Source: Valencia hispanica (lineage: Eukaryota > Chordata > Actinopteri > Cyprinodontiformes > Valenciidae). Taken from it: a stretch of DNA of 64,000 bases. The notes under the pieces were generated by a model. It worked only from the letters and a program-made list of their open reading frames with translations, was not told the origin of the DNA and searched no databases. The translations under genes were made by a program, and so were the position numbers. This document shows positions 35,024 through 45,719 of the stretch, one piece after another. Numbering within the stretch: position 1 is the first letter of the stretch; each line of letters opens with the position of its first letter. The DNA lies in assembly GCA_963556495.2 (NCBI GenBank), contig OY747701.1, forward strand, positions 36,676,001-36,740,000. The letters run 5' to 3'.

Positions 35024-36376
35024 AGACTTGGACCCAGGATTATAAAACAGAACCCTGGATTTAAGGAAAGGAAGGTTTATGCTTTGGCTGAGACTGCTCC
35101 CAAACAGGAAGTAAACAGCCAGACCACACCAAGACTGTGGGTCTTGATTGTGTGACCACTTGGTGCAGACATTTTCAACTTTACACACAGAGTACAAGTA
35201 ATAAATCAATTTTAAAAAAAGATTCCCTTGAGAACATCTGAGCATCATCTCAGACCTGGACACTGTACCTTATGCATCTCGCGATTGGGAAGCTGACAGC
35301 GCGTTGTAGAGTCACTAAGGCATGGAGTGCATCTGTGACTGCACTGGACGAAGACTGGAGGTGACAGATCACTGCAGCTTAACCATGATGCAAAAGGAGC
35401 TCATACTGCAAGATTTCCTCCCACTGAAGTGTTCTGAAAAGCAGTCCAATATGCGAGTCTAGCCAAATTCTGATCACTTCAACTAGAGAAATGTTCCCTG
35501 ATTTTCAAAACTAGCTGAAGTAGCGCTTGCAATTCCAGTCTCCAGTGTAGCAGCAGAGCACGACGCCCATTACGCACAGACGGAGCGCAGTTCAGCTCCA
35601 TTTGGAGAGTTCAGACAATAGCAGGTGAAATGTTCATAATACATGTAGCCTATTTATCTTCTCGAATTGTAATGGCATGATGTGAATTCTCTGTTCAGTT
35701 TGTTCAGACTGAATATTAATTGAAACGAATGGTAAAATAAGATTGACTGGATTTTTTTATGACCCCGTCAGTCAAAATGCCCAACAACAAAAATTCTAGC
35801 ACGACCTCTGCTGGGGACATGGATATCTATAGGCATATTTGATCAATTAAAATATTTGTTCCTATGAGACTCTGTCAGATTAAAAGTACCTTTTGAAAAT
35901 ATTAACCTTTAAGGACATCTTAAGCATACTGTTCATTAGGCCCACATTTATGTTTTAAGAATGCTCTTTTAATTTGGTTTGATGCCATGTTCTAAGTAGT
36001 CTAATTTTTGTTATGTTTTCTTTTGCTGTCATAATTAACAGATATAAAGGTTTGAAAATATCAGTTTGTGTTTAAGTAATATATATAATGTTTCTCTTTT
36101 GAATTGAGTTAATGAAAAAAATCTATAATAAAATTAAATATGACCATACTGTATTTCCTTTCCCCTCACCCTCTCCACTCAGACGGCCTTCTAAAACACG
36201 AGAGGTTGAGAGTTTTGTGCAGTATTTCAGTAGCTTCTAGAACTGTACTCTGAAAGGAGATCTCAGATGTTCCTCGAAAATGCTGTAAGGCCCATTAACT
36301 GGGAGAGCCCAGTTAATGGGTCACAGTCTCAAGTTAAACAATGGCCTCTGGCACCATAAAGGCCTTCACTCTAAAA
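35024..36376. other. No recognisable feature
   Basis: 1.35 kb with no coding similarity. A short inverted match 'actgggagagcccagtt' lies at 36298-36317. Confidence 0.45.
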
Positions 36377-36705
36377 CCTCTCCATTTCCTCTTTGAGCCC
36401 TTGGTATTTCTCAAAATTCCTGTGGTCCTTCTGCTTCATGTTGATGTTGCTTGGGATTGCTATGTCTAACACTACTGCCCTTTTTTGTAGTTTGACCACA
36501 ATGTCAGGTTGGTTAGCAAACACCGGTTTATCTGGTCTGGGTGTCCTACAAGATCTTAGCCCTAGCCACCTTTTTCACTATGGGACATCCAGCCCCTAAA
36601 TAACACAAATGTTCCTATGCAATATTCCAGCCACCTGGATAAGGCGTTCTATGGACACTTTGTCTGCCAGCATCTTGCACCCAACTGTATGAGCTGCAAC
36701 CTGAA
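36377..36705 (-). pseudogene. C-terminal fragment of a LINE with restriction-like endonuclease
   Basis: Minus-strand translation gives, in order, 'HTVGCKMLADKVSIERLIQV', 'HRNICVIYGLDVP', then after a frame change 'VARAKIL-DTQT' (stop where W is expected). After a second change it gives 'NQPDIVVKLQKRAVVLDIAI' and 'FEKYQGLKEEMERF'. The H..GC motif, the PD followed by a D..IP strand and the KYQ.L block match the C-terminal PD-(D/E)xK-type endonuclease region in fish LINEs of the R2/R4/Hero sort. The product would cut target DNA; this relic has at least two frameshifts and two stops. The exact clade cannot be set from 110 residues. Confidence 0.72.
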
Positions 36706-38228
36706 TATAGTTCCTGTCTGATGTGGTAGGCCCCAGCCTCTATTGCTCATGTGCAAACAACAAAGAACATGTTGTTGCTGGTTCAGCACATCCACAACCA
36801 GGCAAAACCTGTCAAACTACGGGAACTCACTTTAGACTTCAACGCCAGTGCTAAAGGCAGCACTAAACAGTAATCTCTTATGGGAAAAACAGGGCTAGAG
36901 GAGCGATAGCGGGAAGTGCTGCATTTCAAACGTTTATAGGCAGAGCTCACTGCCAGGGTTGCAGGGTAAATGTAGCACCTTAAAGACACACTGACACCTT
37001 GAACACAAGTTAGATTTTTGAGAGAAAGAAAGTCCACATGGGTTTGATTACAGTGGAGTTAATACTTTCACAAGAGATGACTATATTCAGCTAATAACAA
37101 CAAAATTCTGCTGTCTGTTTTAATAAAGACCAGAAAGTCAATGAACTTGGTGAGATAAACATAAAAAATTCTATAAAGCTGATATGCAATAACAATATTT
37201 ACTAGTTACTTGAATCTAAGTCTTGGCTTATAATGCAGAGTTCAACACAAACGTCGAGCTCATTTAAGTTTCATAAAGGGGAAAATGCTGATCCTCTTGT
37301 GTTTGCACATTGGAAGTCACTCTTCACTGAACCTTCTTTTTTTCCCCCTCACTTATGCTCACATAAAATACAGCTTCAAAGAAAGTGCCATATGTGTTTT
37401 TTCCACACTTTGGAATATGAAATATATTTAGTTTGGTGGTAATCACTCACGCCTTGGTACAACAGAGCCAAAGTACTGAGTAAGAGAACAGAGGAGGAGA
37501 GTCGCTGATGTTTTAAAACATGTATGGATGATTAATTACCTGGAGGTGCCGCAGGAAAATACTGCTTTTAAAGAACACACAACGAGTCTGCCATAAAACT
37601 GGAATGTTTCCTCCTCTTTACTGAAATAATTGAAATTTGATTAAACGAAGACTAGACATGTCTTTTCATTTGTAAGCAGAATATCTCCAGTGAAACAAAA
37701 AAGTATACTTCCTTATTTCAGCCTGGAAAAGTGTCCATCAGAGTTTCACAGTCATTTACCAAAGGACAAGAAGGGAATTCATTACCCCCTCTCTCTTTAC
37801 CTATAACCTCTAGCAAATGCATATTACATTGAGCAAGGTTCAGTCAATCAGTTGCGACCATACAATTACAATCTATCAACAAGGCTGTCAGGCTGAGCAG
37901 ATCCCCAGGCTGGAGCTTGTAATGATGAGTTCAAACACTTTAAACAGGTCTTTTAAGTCCCTTGTACTTGAGCATCTATATGTGTGTGTGCCAGAGAGGG
38001 GGAAAAAGGGTACTTTCTTCACTCCCTTTATGTTCACTGCAACCATAAATGCAAACCACTTTTTAGATTTTTAGATGTGTATAAAAGTTAATCTCACAAC
38101 ACTTTTTTTTTTTTTTATAGAACAAGCGTAGTAGTTATTTATTTGCTCTGCTTGTGGTTTAATTCTCTTCTTTTTCTGCTGTGAGTTTAGTGCTACCTTA
38201 TTTTTAGGAGTTTTGTCATTGCTGTTAG
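36706..38228. other. No recognisable feature
   Basis: 1.5 kb of mostly AT-rich DNA; upstream LINE sequence could extend into 36706-36800 but I could not confirm it. A (T)n run lies at 38104-38118. Confidence 0.4.
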
Positions 38229-38440
38229 CCAGTGGTGTGGACTCGAGTCATTCATTTTTTGACTTTAGACTTGAATTGAAAAAATATTCAAAGACTTTGA
38301 CTTGACTTGGACTTTTACACCAATGACTTGGGACTTGACTTAGACTTGGACCTATTATTTGAAAAGACTTGATATTTTACCCAATATCTAAAGTTTAAAA
38401 CTTCTATTAATTCAACATTTCACACTTTTAAGTAATTTCA
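38229..38440. repeat. 'acttgactt' interspersed repeat, left part
   Basis: Begins near CAGTGGTGTGGACTCGAGTC and is made of short degenerate units such as GACTTGACTTGGACTTG. The same unit style returns at 39836-39955, so the two are probably the ends of one old DNA element, pushed apart by the repeat at 39028. Confidence 0.6.
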
Positions 38441-39027
38441 CTAATCCCTTCTTAATAAACGAAGACCGTCTCTCTGTACTCATGTATGCAAGAGCTGCAG
38501 AACAGCCAGTCAAATTACCAGATAAGAAAAATAAAACCAGTCTATCCCTCTGTTTCTCTATACGGCGCTGCAGGCAACGACACTTATGCTCCCAATAGTA
38601 ATAATATTTTAATTCAATAATAATTTCTTTGGGGTACATAAACTACAAAGTACTTGACCAATGCAGTAAAACATGTAAAACTATCAATCACAGACAGAGA
38701 TGGAACAACGTCCATTTGAAGTTCCATTAAAAAAATGGTAGGTAGCACTTCTTTGTGTTACGATCCCATAGCTGACTTTAGCTTATTTTGTTTTATTAGC
38801 AAATGTTCTCTGGGCTACGTTGATGATAGTGTTTGGCCTTAACATGTATGCTATTTTTGTCAAGCCATTTTAAATCCGGTTTTTGAAGCGCATTCAAGAA
38901 TAACCTGCAGCTAATTATTTGTTAATGCCAGTTTTGTTAACAGGGATGCTGAACATTGCTTATTAGAACTGTATGCAGACTTTTGAGGAAAGTGTTCCCC
39001 TTAGTGCTCTTACGTTCCACTGGTGGA
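38441..39027. other. Interior of the acttgactt element; nothing coding
   Basis: Likely interior of the element bounded by 38229 and 39955; frame 38412-38639 matches nothing. Confidence 0.4.
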
Positions 39028-39512
39028 ACAATACGTTCTTCTGCATCAAATCTGCTTTTTTTTTAAATTTTTACATCCTTTCTATATACATATACATTAT
39101 ATACATAATTGGAAAGCTAATGTTCTTGTGATTCCAATATCGTATGCCAATCAAGGATACAATCATAATAAAGCACAAAAAATACAGCTGAAAAAATAAC
39201 TCCTTTGCCAAACCACTCAGAAAGCAAAATAATGTGAAACTCGCTGTTTGTAGCCTCTAATCATAATCACAGATCTGAGCCAAATAAAACGGTCAAATTA
39301 TTGTCCTCCAAAAAATAGTTGGTCCACACCAAGTCTGGTGTCCACATTCCAACATTCTGCTGAAAACCTTTTTTATCACCTTCCTTGCGTGTCATAGTTT
39401 CCAATAGCATGCTAAATATTAGCCTAAAAATAACACAGCACTCTTCTTTCTCTGATTTTATGGCGGTTGGAAAACAACTTGAGAGGCATTACTGCCACCT
39501 TCTGGACTGGAG
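39028..39512. repeat. Interspersed repeat 'aatacgttcttctgc', copy 2
   Basis: The first 138 bp match 24828-24965. The end 'tttatggcggttggaaaaca' then 'ggcattactgccaccttctg' matches 'ggctggcaaacaacg' then 'gcattactgccaccaact' at 51935-51968. It is probably a non-autonomous DNA element about 0.5 kb long. The GCATTACTGCCACC phrase recurs in fish repeats. Termini and target duplication not resolved. Confidence 0.65.
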
Positions 39513-39835
39513 TGAGTATTGAAATAGTTTAAGGCCTATATTTTTAAGTAAATACCTGTGACTTAAAAATCTAAATATCATCTTGAAAATTACATCACCT
39601 GTAGTCTTCTTAACTGTGAATCTGTGAAATCATAGTTTAAGGAAGACTATTCTTATTTGCTAGGTTTGATTAAACTACAACAAAGAGGCGTGTTTTCAAA
39701 ACTACTTTTTGTAAATTTTCTAAGTTCAGTTGTACTTCTTTTATCAGGTGTTGATATAAATACAGATTTTAAAAAGAACACATGGTTTATGATTTAAATT
39801 GGTCATATAACTGCAACGTTGTTTAAAAAAAAAAA

Positions 39836-39955
39836 GACTCAATGACTTGAAATTCGAAGTTTCAGACTTGGGACTTGACACCTTCTTGTCCTGTCTAGAG
39901 ACTTGACTCGGACTGTCCTGTATTTACTCGAAACTTGACTTGGGACAAAGGCTGA
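39836..39955. repeat. 'acttgactt' interspersed repeat, right part
   Basis: Units 'gacttgggacttgac', 'gagacttgactcggac' and 'aaacttgacttgggac' mirror those at 38229-38440; a likely end of the same disrupted element. Confidence 0.55.
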
Positions 39956-41848
39956 CATTCTTCCAAACTGGACCCTGATTTCACTAAATCTAAGATTTAG
40001 CATGATTGACACTATTCGCATATTGTTCGAAAACATTACCAGTTGTTAATGTCCGTTTTGAAGTTTAACAAAAAAAGTTTTAGAAGAGATCAAATTTAGA
40101 TTGACACATAAAGCTTAGAATATTTTTTTAAACAATGAAAAATATGGACTTTCTACCTAATTAAGCTGCTGTTGCACTGTAAACAGCAAAGGAAATAACA
40201 TAAAAGCCTGCAACATACTCTGACTCTTGTAAAAATTTGCCGTAATTGGGGTTAGTAGCAGATCCACTGCTCTAAAATGGCACAGTAATGAGGACTTTAA
40301 TTATTTTACGGTTTTGAAGTAAAGTTTTTTATATAACATTGTTCTAAAGTCCTAAAGGCAATTCCACTTAATTTATAAATCTCTGTTTCCTCTTACCAAC
40401 CCAACACATCCTATCAAACATTTCTTTATGGATTATATTTAAAATCGACCCCTGCAACTCTTCAAGTAGGCTTTATCAATGACTCAAGCAGCTCAGGATA
40501 GCGATGCTGAATAAATAAATACACAGCTGGAATAATCGTTTAAAGGAGGCTCCAGGAAATGATTTGCTGGTGGGGGATCTTGAGTGCTTCCAGGTTTTTA
40601 TCCCCGTGATGGATCAGCTTTTCTTTGGAATGTCCGAATAGAGATCTTAAAGTGTAGCTGCAGTTTCAGATGAATTAATAGGCAGCAGGAGTAGGAGTGG
40701 TCCCAACTGTAACCAAGTCCACATGGCTTTAATCAAAGGAGCTCTGTGCAAGGTGTATCAAATCGCTGGACACCACCTATGGATTAAAGGGGTGTGGGTA
40801 GACCACATAAATTGTACGAAAAAAAATTACCAAGGTTCTCTGAAAGGGTTCTGAACATGAGATAATTTAAGTGTTTCAAGCTTTTTTCTTTAAAATATTC
40901 CAAAGAAAAGCCCAGAAAAAACTTTTTCCCCCAAAAAATCTTCTCCCTCAGGTGTTTCTCATGCCAGAAATAATTCGTTTGATTTATCTTTTAACAAGTT
41001 AACACATGCACTAAATTGTTATAAATATTTCTTGTCAATTTTCTGAATTAGCAGACTTGCTGCTGCAGGCAAGTTGTTTGTGTTGGCACAACACAGAAAG
41101 TGTGTATGTGTTTGAATAGGTTTTTCCAGCCCATAATATCACGGCAAGGTGTTTTTAAAGACTTTATGAGGTACTGTATTAGCATACATATTTACTGTTG
41201 CAGACAGATGAACCTGCTCTGGTATAAGTATCAGGAAGAAAAAAAATCCACATATCACCCATCTTACAAGTTAATCCAAATTTTATTGTAGCTGCTGAGC
41301 CGGCAAGGGGTGGATTAAAAAGTTGATTTTGAGAAGGTTCATGAATCATCTATATGGGAGATTAGTTTGCCATAGAGATTAAGTGTGAACTCAACACAAT
41401 ATTAGTTGTAGATTTAATGTTTGCAACATAAGACAGACCCAATGCTTATGCTTTATACCACTGTGTGAGTTCTATTTCTTTGCCTCTGGTTGATTAGATG
41501 CTTCACTAAGACTTGCTGATCTGATATAAGTACATTTCACTTGACTGACAGTCGACAAAAATACACTCATTGCAACTTTGATTTCTTTCACTCCATTTTG
41601 ATCAAATCAAATTATTCAGTAGTTGGACCTCATTTCCTAATTAGGTGACTTGGAGATTTTTTTTAAGAGATATCAGAGGAAAGTCGTCTTGACTACAGTT
41701 TTAAGACACATTTGTAAAAATATTAAATATTTTTTCATAATTTTCTTTTTATTTAAGAGTTATGTTTTCCTTACTATATGTTGATGTGTGACATAGTAAA
41801 ATCCCAATTGAAGACATGGGCATTTGTGCTTGTGAAAAAATGAAAGGG
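39956..41848. other. No recognisable feature
   Basis: 1.9 kb AT-rich DNA. The frame at 41100-41291 (63 codons) is unrecognised. Confidence 0.45.
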
Positions 41849-42443
41849 TTAAAGGTTTCGGTCACACTTTTCAATAAATTTGCTGTGGTCTCTAGTTTGA
41901 ATCAATACCTTGTGAGTCTCGCACTCCTTTTTCAGGAGGTGGTGGGTGGGGAGAAACGTCGCGATTACCAGTCTCACTCATGAATAATTATATGCAAACA
42001 TCTCTCCTCTGATTGGCTAACAGCAATGCGACTCTTACTCTGCTATTAAAAAAGTAAAATAACTTGACTTACTTCGCTGGTGGTGTTCCAAAAACAAAAT
42101 GCAACCCTTTCTTCCTCACTTCTACTTTCTTGGCTAAAAAATGCAATGCTGATGCGTTATCTCCACAAATAACACAAGCCCTAAGGTGTTCCGCCATATT
42201 GTGGAGTTGCTAACTTTTAGCTTTTACTAGAAGAGATGCGCTCTGCTCTACTCTGGTGGCAAAATCAATACAGACTTCCTGTGGACGGTCGCAAGTCAAG
42301 GTAGGCAAGACCAGGAATACTAATCGGTCTTTGTTAGATGACGTATCGGGTGCTGTAGGTGTGTTGCATGATGGGATGGTTGAGTGTACACAACAACGGA
42401 AGCTGCGATTGCTGTGTATGTGGAGTGCATAAACCTGGACAAA

Positions 42444-42597
42444 ATGGTTCACTCGTGTTGTGAGAAGGGCTGCCACAACAGGTCACACAATACCAGGAAA
42501 CAAAAACTTTACAATCATATAAGATTCTTTAGGTTTCCGGCTTGAAAAAGTGAATTTTGACAGAAAATGGAAGAATGCCTCCAGCGATTTGTAATTT
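42444..42597 (+). pseudogene. N-terminal THAP-domain fragment with frameshift
   Basis: From the ATG at 42444 the frame reads 'MVHSCCEKGCHNRSHN' and then 'FFRFPA' before a TGA at 42543-42545. One base further the frame continues 'LEKVNFDRKWKNASSDL' to about 42594. Together these match the first half of a THAP finger: initial M, C-x4-C, an F..FP block and the R-K-W. The C-x2-HF half is missing and could have been on a following exon. A THAP finger would bind transposon ends. The frameshift makes it non-functional. Confidence 0.72.
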
Positions 42598-42609
42598 ATG
42601 AATGTTTAC

Positions 42610-42889
42610 ATGTGTATGCGCTGATCCCAAACACAAGATAGTTTGTGATGTCCAATGCGGTAGTTGGAGGCAGTAATAAAACGTCCTAACTCCATTTGTT
42701 TCCTTTGAGCTCATATGGATCTACATTGTCGATTGTAGACAATTTCTGATTATATCTATCCCTAGCGTCCTTTACAAGTTTATCCCTGTAAGGAATGCGT
42801 TCCTCCTTCTTTTTATCCATGTGTGAGACTCCAGTGTGCTTCTTCAACCTCGGCTTCTTCGGTATATCTAATGCGGCTTCCCCTAGCAA
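42610..42889 (-). pseudogene. Exon of a 'DPYE...W...NYLV' transposon-associated protein
   Basis: From 42889 the minus strand reads 'RIPYRDKLVKDARDRYNQK' and 'NVDPYELKGNKWS', meets one in-frame TAG, and goes on 'DVLLLPPTTALDITNYLVF' and 'GISAYTC'. It then reaches a candidate splice donor ACAT-GTAAAC at about 42607-42613. The pattern DPYE..W..D...LP..DI.NYL.. with S.YT resembles an N-terminal region I associate with large fish proteins carrying SWIM and YqaJ-like nuclease domains, sometimes encoded by DNA transposons. That association is from memory and not verified. One stop codon shows decay. Confidence 0.55.
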
Positions 42890-43093
42890 TGCGAGACGCT
42901 TACACTCAAGATGGCGCCCGGGGGTAGTGGTCGCTAGGCAGGTAACGTGTCTGGCAAAGACTGATTCTCTCTATGACGTAGAAGGGGCTGACTTTTTCTG
43001 ACTCGATTATTTTTGCTGTCTATTTCCTTTTTGTGGCTAATGCAGGCATTGAGGGTTGGAGAAAATTTTAATGTGCAGCATGCATGTGCGACT

Positions 43094-43623
43094 CACACCT
43101 AATTCCGTACGGCTTCCTCAAAAAAAGAAACAACATAAAATCCAATCAGAGCATTCACACCAGCTGCAATGTGACTGTGGAGCTCTGTTAACTTTCCATA
43201 TCAAGTCGATTTTTTATGGACTCCGCATATGGATTCCCGTAAAGTTAAAAAGAAATGAATGAAAATGAAGAAATTACATGACCCAGACAGGAAGTAAGAC
43301 GTGAGCCAGCGAGGTGCATCTGGTATATTTCAAAATAAAAGCAGTGTTGCATTTTTTCCGTGGCTTTTTCTTTTATTATCAATGACAGGGACGTCATTTC
43401 ACAGTGTATGATAGTTCAGGTTATTTTCACAATATATCTTTAAATGTATTATGTCAAATTTTGTCAATGCTTTACAGACTATTTCTAAACATTCATTGCT
43501 TTCACTCTGTTACTTCCGGAGACGTTCCGCACACGAACCGCAGTTTCTGGGACTTGGAATCCGGGCAGCACCCTTACGGAAGCCAGACCACATCTGTACC
43601 GCGACCGGTGTGAATTAGGTGTC
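43094..43623. mobile_element. Possible nested MITE inside TTAA copy B
   Basis: Bounded by CTCACACCTAATTC (43092-43105) and its imperfect inverted copy GAATTAGGTGTCAG (43612-43625). It is absent from copy A, where the flanks meet near 16745-16785. No clear target duplication. Non-coding. Confidence 0.45.
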
Positions 43624-43919
43624 AGAGTCGCCAATTGTATTTAACATAAAATGAGTATTACACGGCTTCTCAGTGAACCAGAACTTTAAGCGTTAATTAG
43701 ATTGCATGTAATAGTAGCTATGCTTAAAGAGCAGTACATCTTTTCCACTTTTTACGTCACAGGCATGGTCTCACAGACACGCCTTGTGGGTTTGGGTATA
43801 AAACCATCTCGGACATACTCGCCCCGTGTCGAGTTTGGAGTTGGATTGCGTTTTTCAGTTTACCATTATTCTCACATTAGCACTTAGTTAGCATAGCTAA
43901 CATACTGTTTTGAAGATTA

Positions 43920-44184
43920 GCCTATGTTAGCATTACCACTCAGAGACGTGACCCATCCTGTCTCCCTCTGCCTCAGCAGCACTGGCCTCAGGCAGCACTG
44001 GCCTCAGACAGCGCTGACTCAGCGCCCTGAGCCAGCGGATCTCCTCCACACTCATCGAAGGTAGAGGGAGGCTTTATGGAGCCCAGCGGCCGCAAGCCGT
44101 ATCAATTCGAGCCGCTGGCTCGGGGCGCTGAGGCAGAGGGAGACAGGATGGGTCTCGTCTCTGAGTGGTAATGCTAACATAGGC
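43920..44184. repeat. Inverted repeat with 58-bp arms (57/58 identical)
   Basis: Left arm 43920-43977 and right arm 44127-44184 are reverse complements with one mismatch. Similarity resumes at 44020-44045 against 44098-44126 after a small tandem block (two copies of 'agcactggcctcag' at 43976-44008). GC-rich in AT-rich surroundings. A possible strong cruciform or hairpin; may be the core of an unrecognised foldback element. Confidence 0.88.
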
Positions 44185-44487
44185 CAATGTTCGAAATAGA
44201 TTAACGTTGATCAGATCGAACAGTTGCAAAACTGCCAAGGTCGCTTTGGTCACTGTCCATGTTTCAGTGTCAGATTAAGCTAGCTGTCACTGTCCTCCTG
44301 AAAAACCCCCATGTTCCCCCCCGCTCAACCTCCACACTTGGCCATACCCCTCCGTGCTTCCTGGCACCAGCCACTTTGTAGAATTTTTCAAATGTTGTCT
44401 GGGGGCGGGGTTAGGATTTTTCATGGGGTTCAGTTCCACTTTAAATATGTGGTTCTTGATCATAAAGAAGGCTCTCCGTGTGGCCAT

Positions 44488-45711
44488 TAGGGATGGGCAT
44501 TCGATTAAACTGTCTTCATCGATCATCGGGAGAATTAACGATCGATTTTCGATTAATCGTTGATATTTTTATATTAAAATTCAGTGTTCATAGGCTATAT
44601 TAAAATGCAGTGAGAATAGAAAAATAGCGTGTTTCCTCATTGAGATCTTCATTACAAGTGGGACACCTCTTGTGGAAGTTAAACGGAATTAATTCACGGT
44701 AGTTGCACAAAGAAAATAAATATAAGCAGCGGAGCCGACAGCTAAAAGACGCTACTCATTAACACAACTGAAACTCATATTTTTTTCTTCTCCAAAAAAG
44801 TAAAAAAAAAAAAAAAGTCCTGTTAAACAATAACTTAATATAAAAAAAATACTTATAGGTCTGATAGTTTTGTGTTACATTTGGCAAAAAGAGTCGAGAA
44901 AGAGGATGAGAGAGATCAGCGTACCTAACAATAAATTAGGCTCATTAACAGAGTAAAAAAGACAAAAACAAAAGAAACCGTAACTTATACATAACTTTAG
45001 CACCAGTCTAGTGATTGGGTCAGAAGCGAAAGCAGCCTGGTGAGCAGACTGACGGTCACCAAGCTGCTGTCGCGTCTGACCTGCAGCGCCGAGATCACCT
45101 GCTGTGAGGGACAGACGTCGCTGTGATACACAAACCTCCGTGCTAACTTGGCAAGCCTCTGGAATCTTGTTTAATTCATTTTCCACCAGTCTGTAGGGGT
45201 GCAATCCAGGGGTGGCGGAGCCTCCCTCAGAAAGTAATCGGTGAGTAAGTTTCTCTGCTCGTTGTTCATCTCGGCTCCTCCTTGCTAACACCGACTTGAT
45301 GCAAGGTTGAGACCAAGAGCCGGATCCTCCGCTTCTAACCAGGGTTGGAAGTGCGTTCAAGTACTTATACACAGCTTCGCAGTGTTGGCAGTGAACCGAG
45401 ACCTTTTTTTGGTCTCTTTTTTTAGTCAAAGTGGTCCCACGCCACACTTTGCTGCGACCTCTTCATGACAATGCTACTTTTGAAATACACAGAAACTGGC
45501 AAGAAACTGAGTCGGCCTGTGGGTTTTATTTTCAGTCATCGCCCTCGTGTGGTAAAGTGTTTAATTACTGCCACATAGCAAAATGAATTGCATTCCTTCA
45601 AAACTCACACTACGCAAAGAACATGCATTAATTGATCGATTAAAAAAAATGTCATCGGTGAAATTCTTAATGATCAATTTATCGATCTTCGATTAATTAT
45701 GCCCATCCCTA
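44488..45711 (-). mobile_element. hAT element, copy 3 of the TAGGGATGGGCAT family, with BED remnant
   Basis: Inverted termini TAGGGATGGGCAT/ATGCCCATCCCTA and perfect 8-bp duplication GTGGCCAT at 44480-44487 and 45712-45719. Nearly the same as copy 2 (17361-18615). The minus strand keeps the BED start 'MKRSQQSVAWDHFD', whose ATG is intact here, near 45424-45470, followed by a stop. In another frame comes 'VHCQHCEAVYKY'. The 190-codon open frame 44875-45447 contains that finger half but mostly reads non-coding sequence. No catalytic region. Confidence 0.93.
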
Positions 45712-45719
45712 GTGGCCAT

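Larger units (their letters stand above)
41849..43690. mobile_element. TTAA-flanked DNA transposon, copy B, with THAP and 'DPY...W' fragments
   Basis: Starts TTAAAGGTTTC (TTAA 41849-41852) and ends GAACTTTAA (TTAA 43687-43690). It aligns with copy A (16090-16816) at both ends and is 1.1 kb longer. The extra inner block (42310-42950) carries a plus-strand THAP half-domain and a minus-strand exon of a second protein, converging at about 42600. A further block at 43094-43623 is bounded by inverted CACCTAATTC/GAATTAGGTG and may be a nested MITE. Presence of THAP and a second gene suggests a Kolobok or ISL2EU-like parent. Confidence 0.77.

Noticed and set aside
44875..45447. 190-codon open frame on the minus strand as a gene
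   Set aside because: It lies inside hAT copy 3, crosses several frames of the BED remnant and non-coding terminal sequence, and is not conserved in copy 2 beyond about 90 codons.
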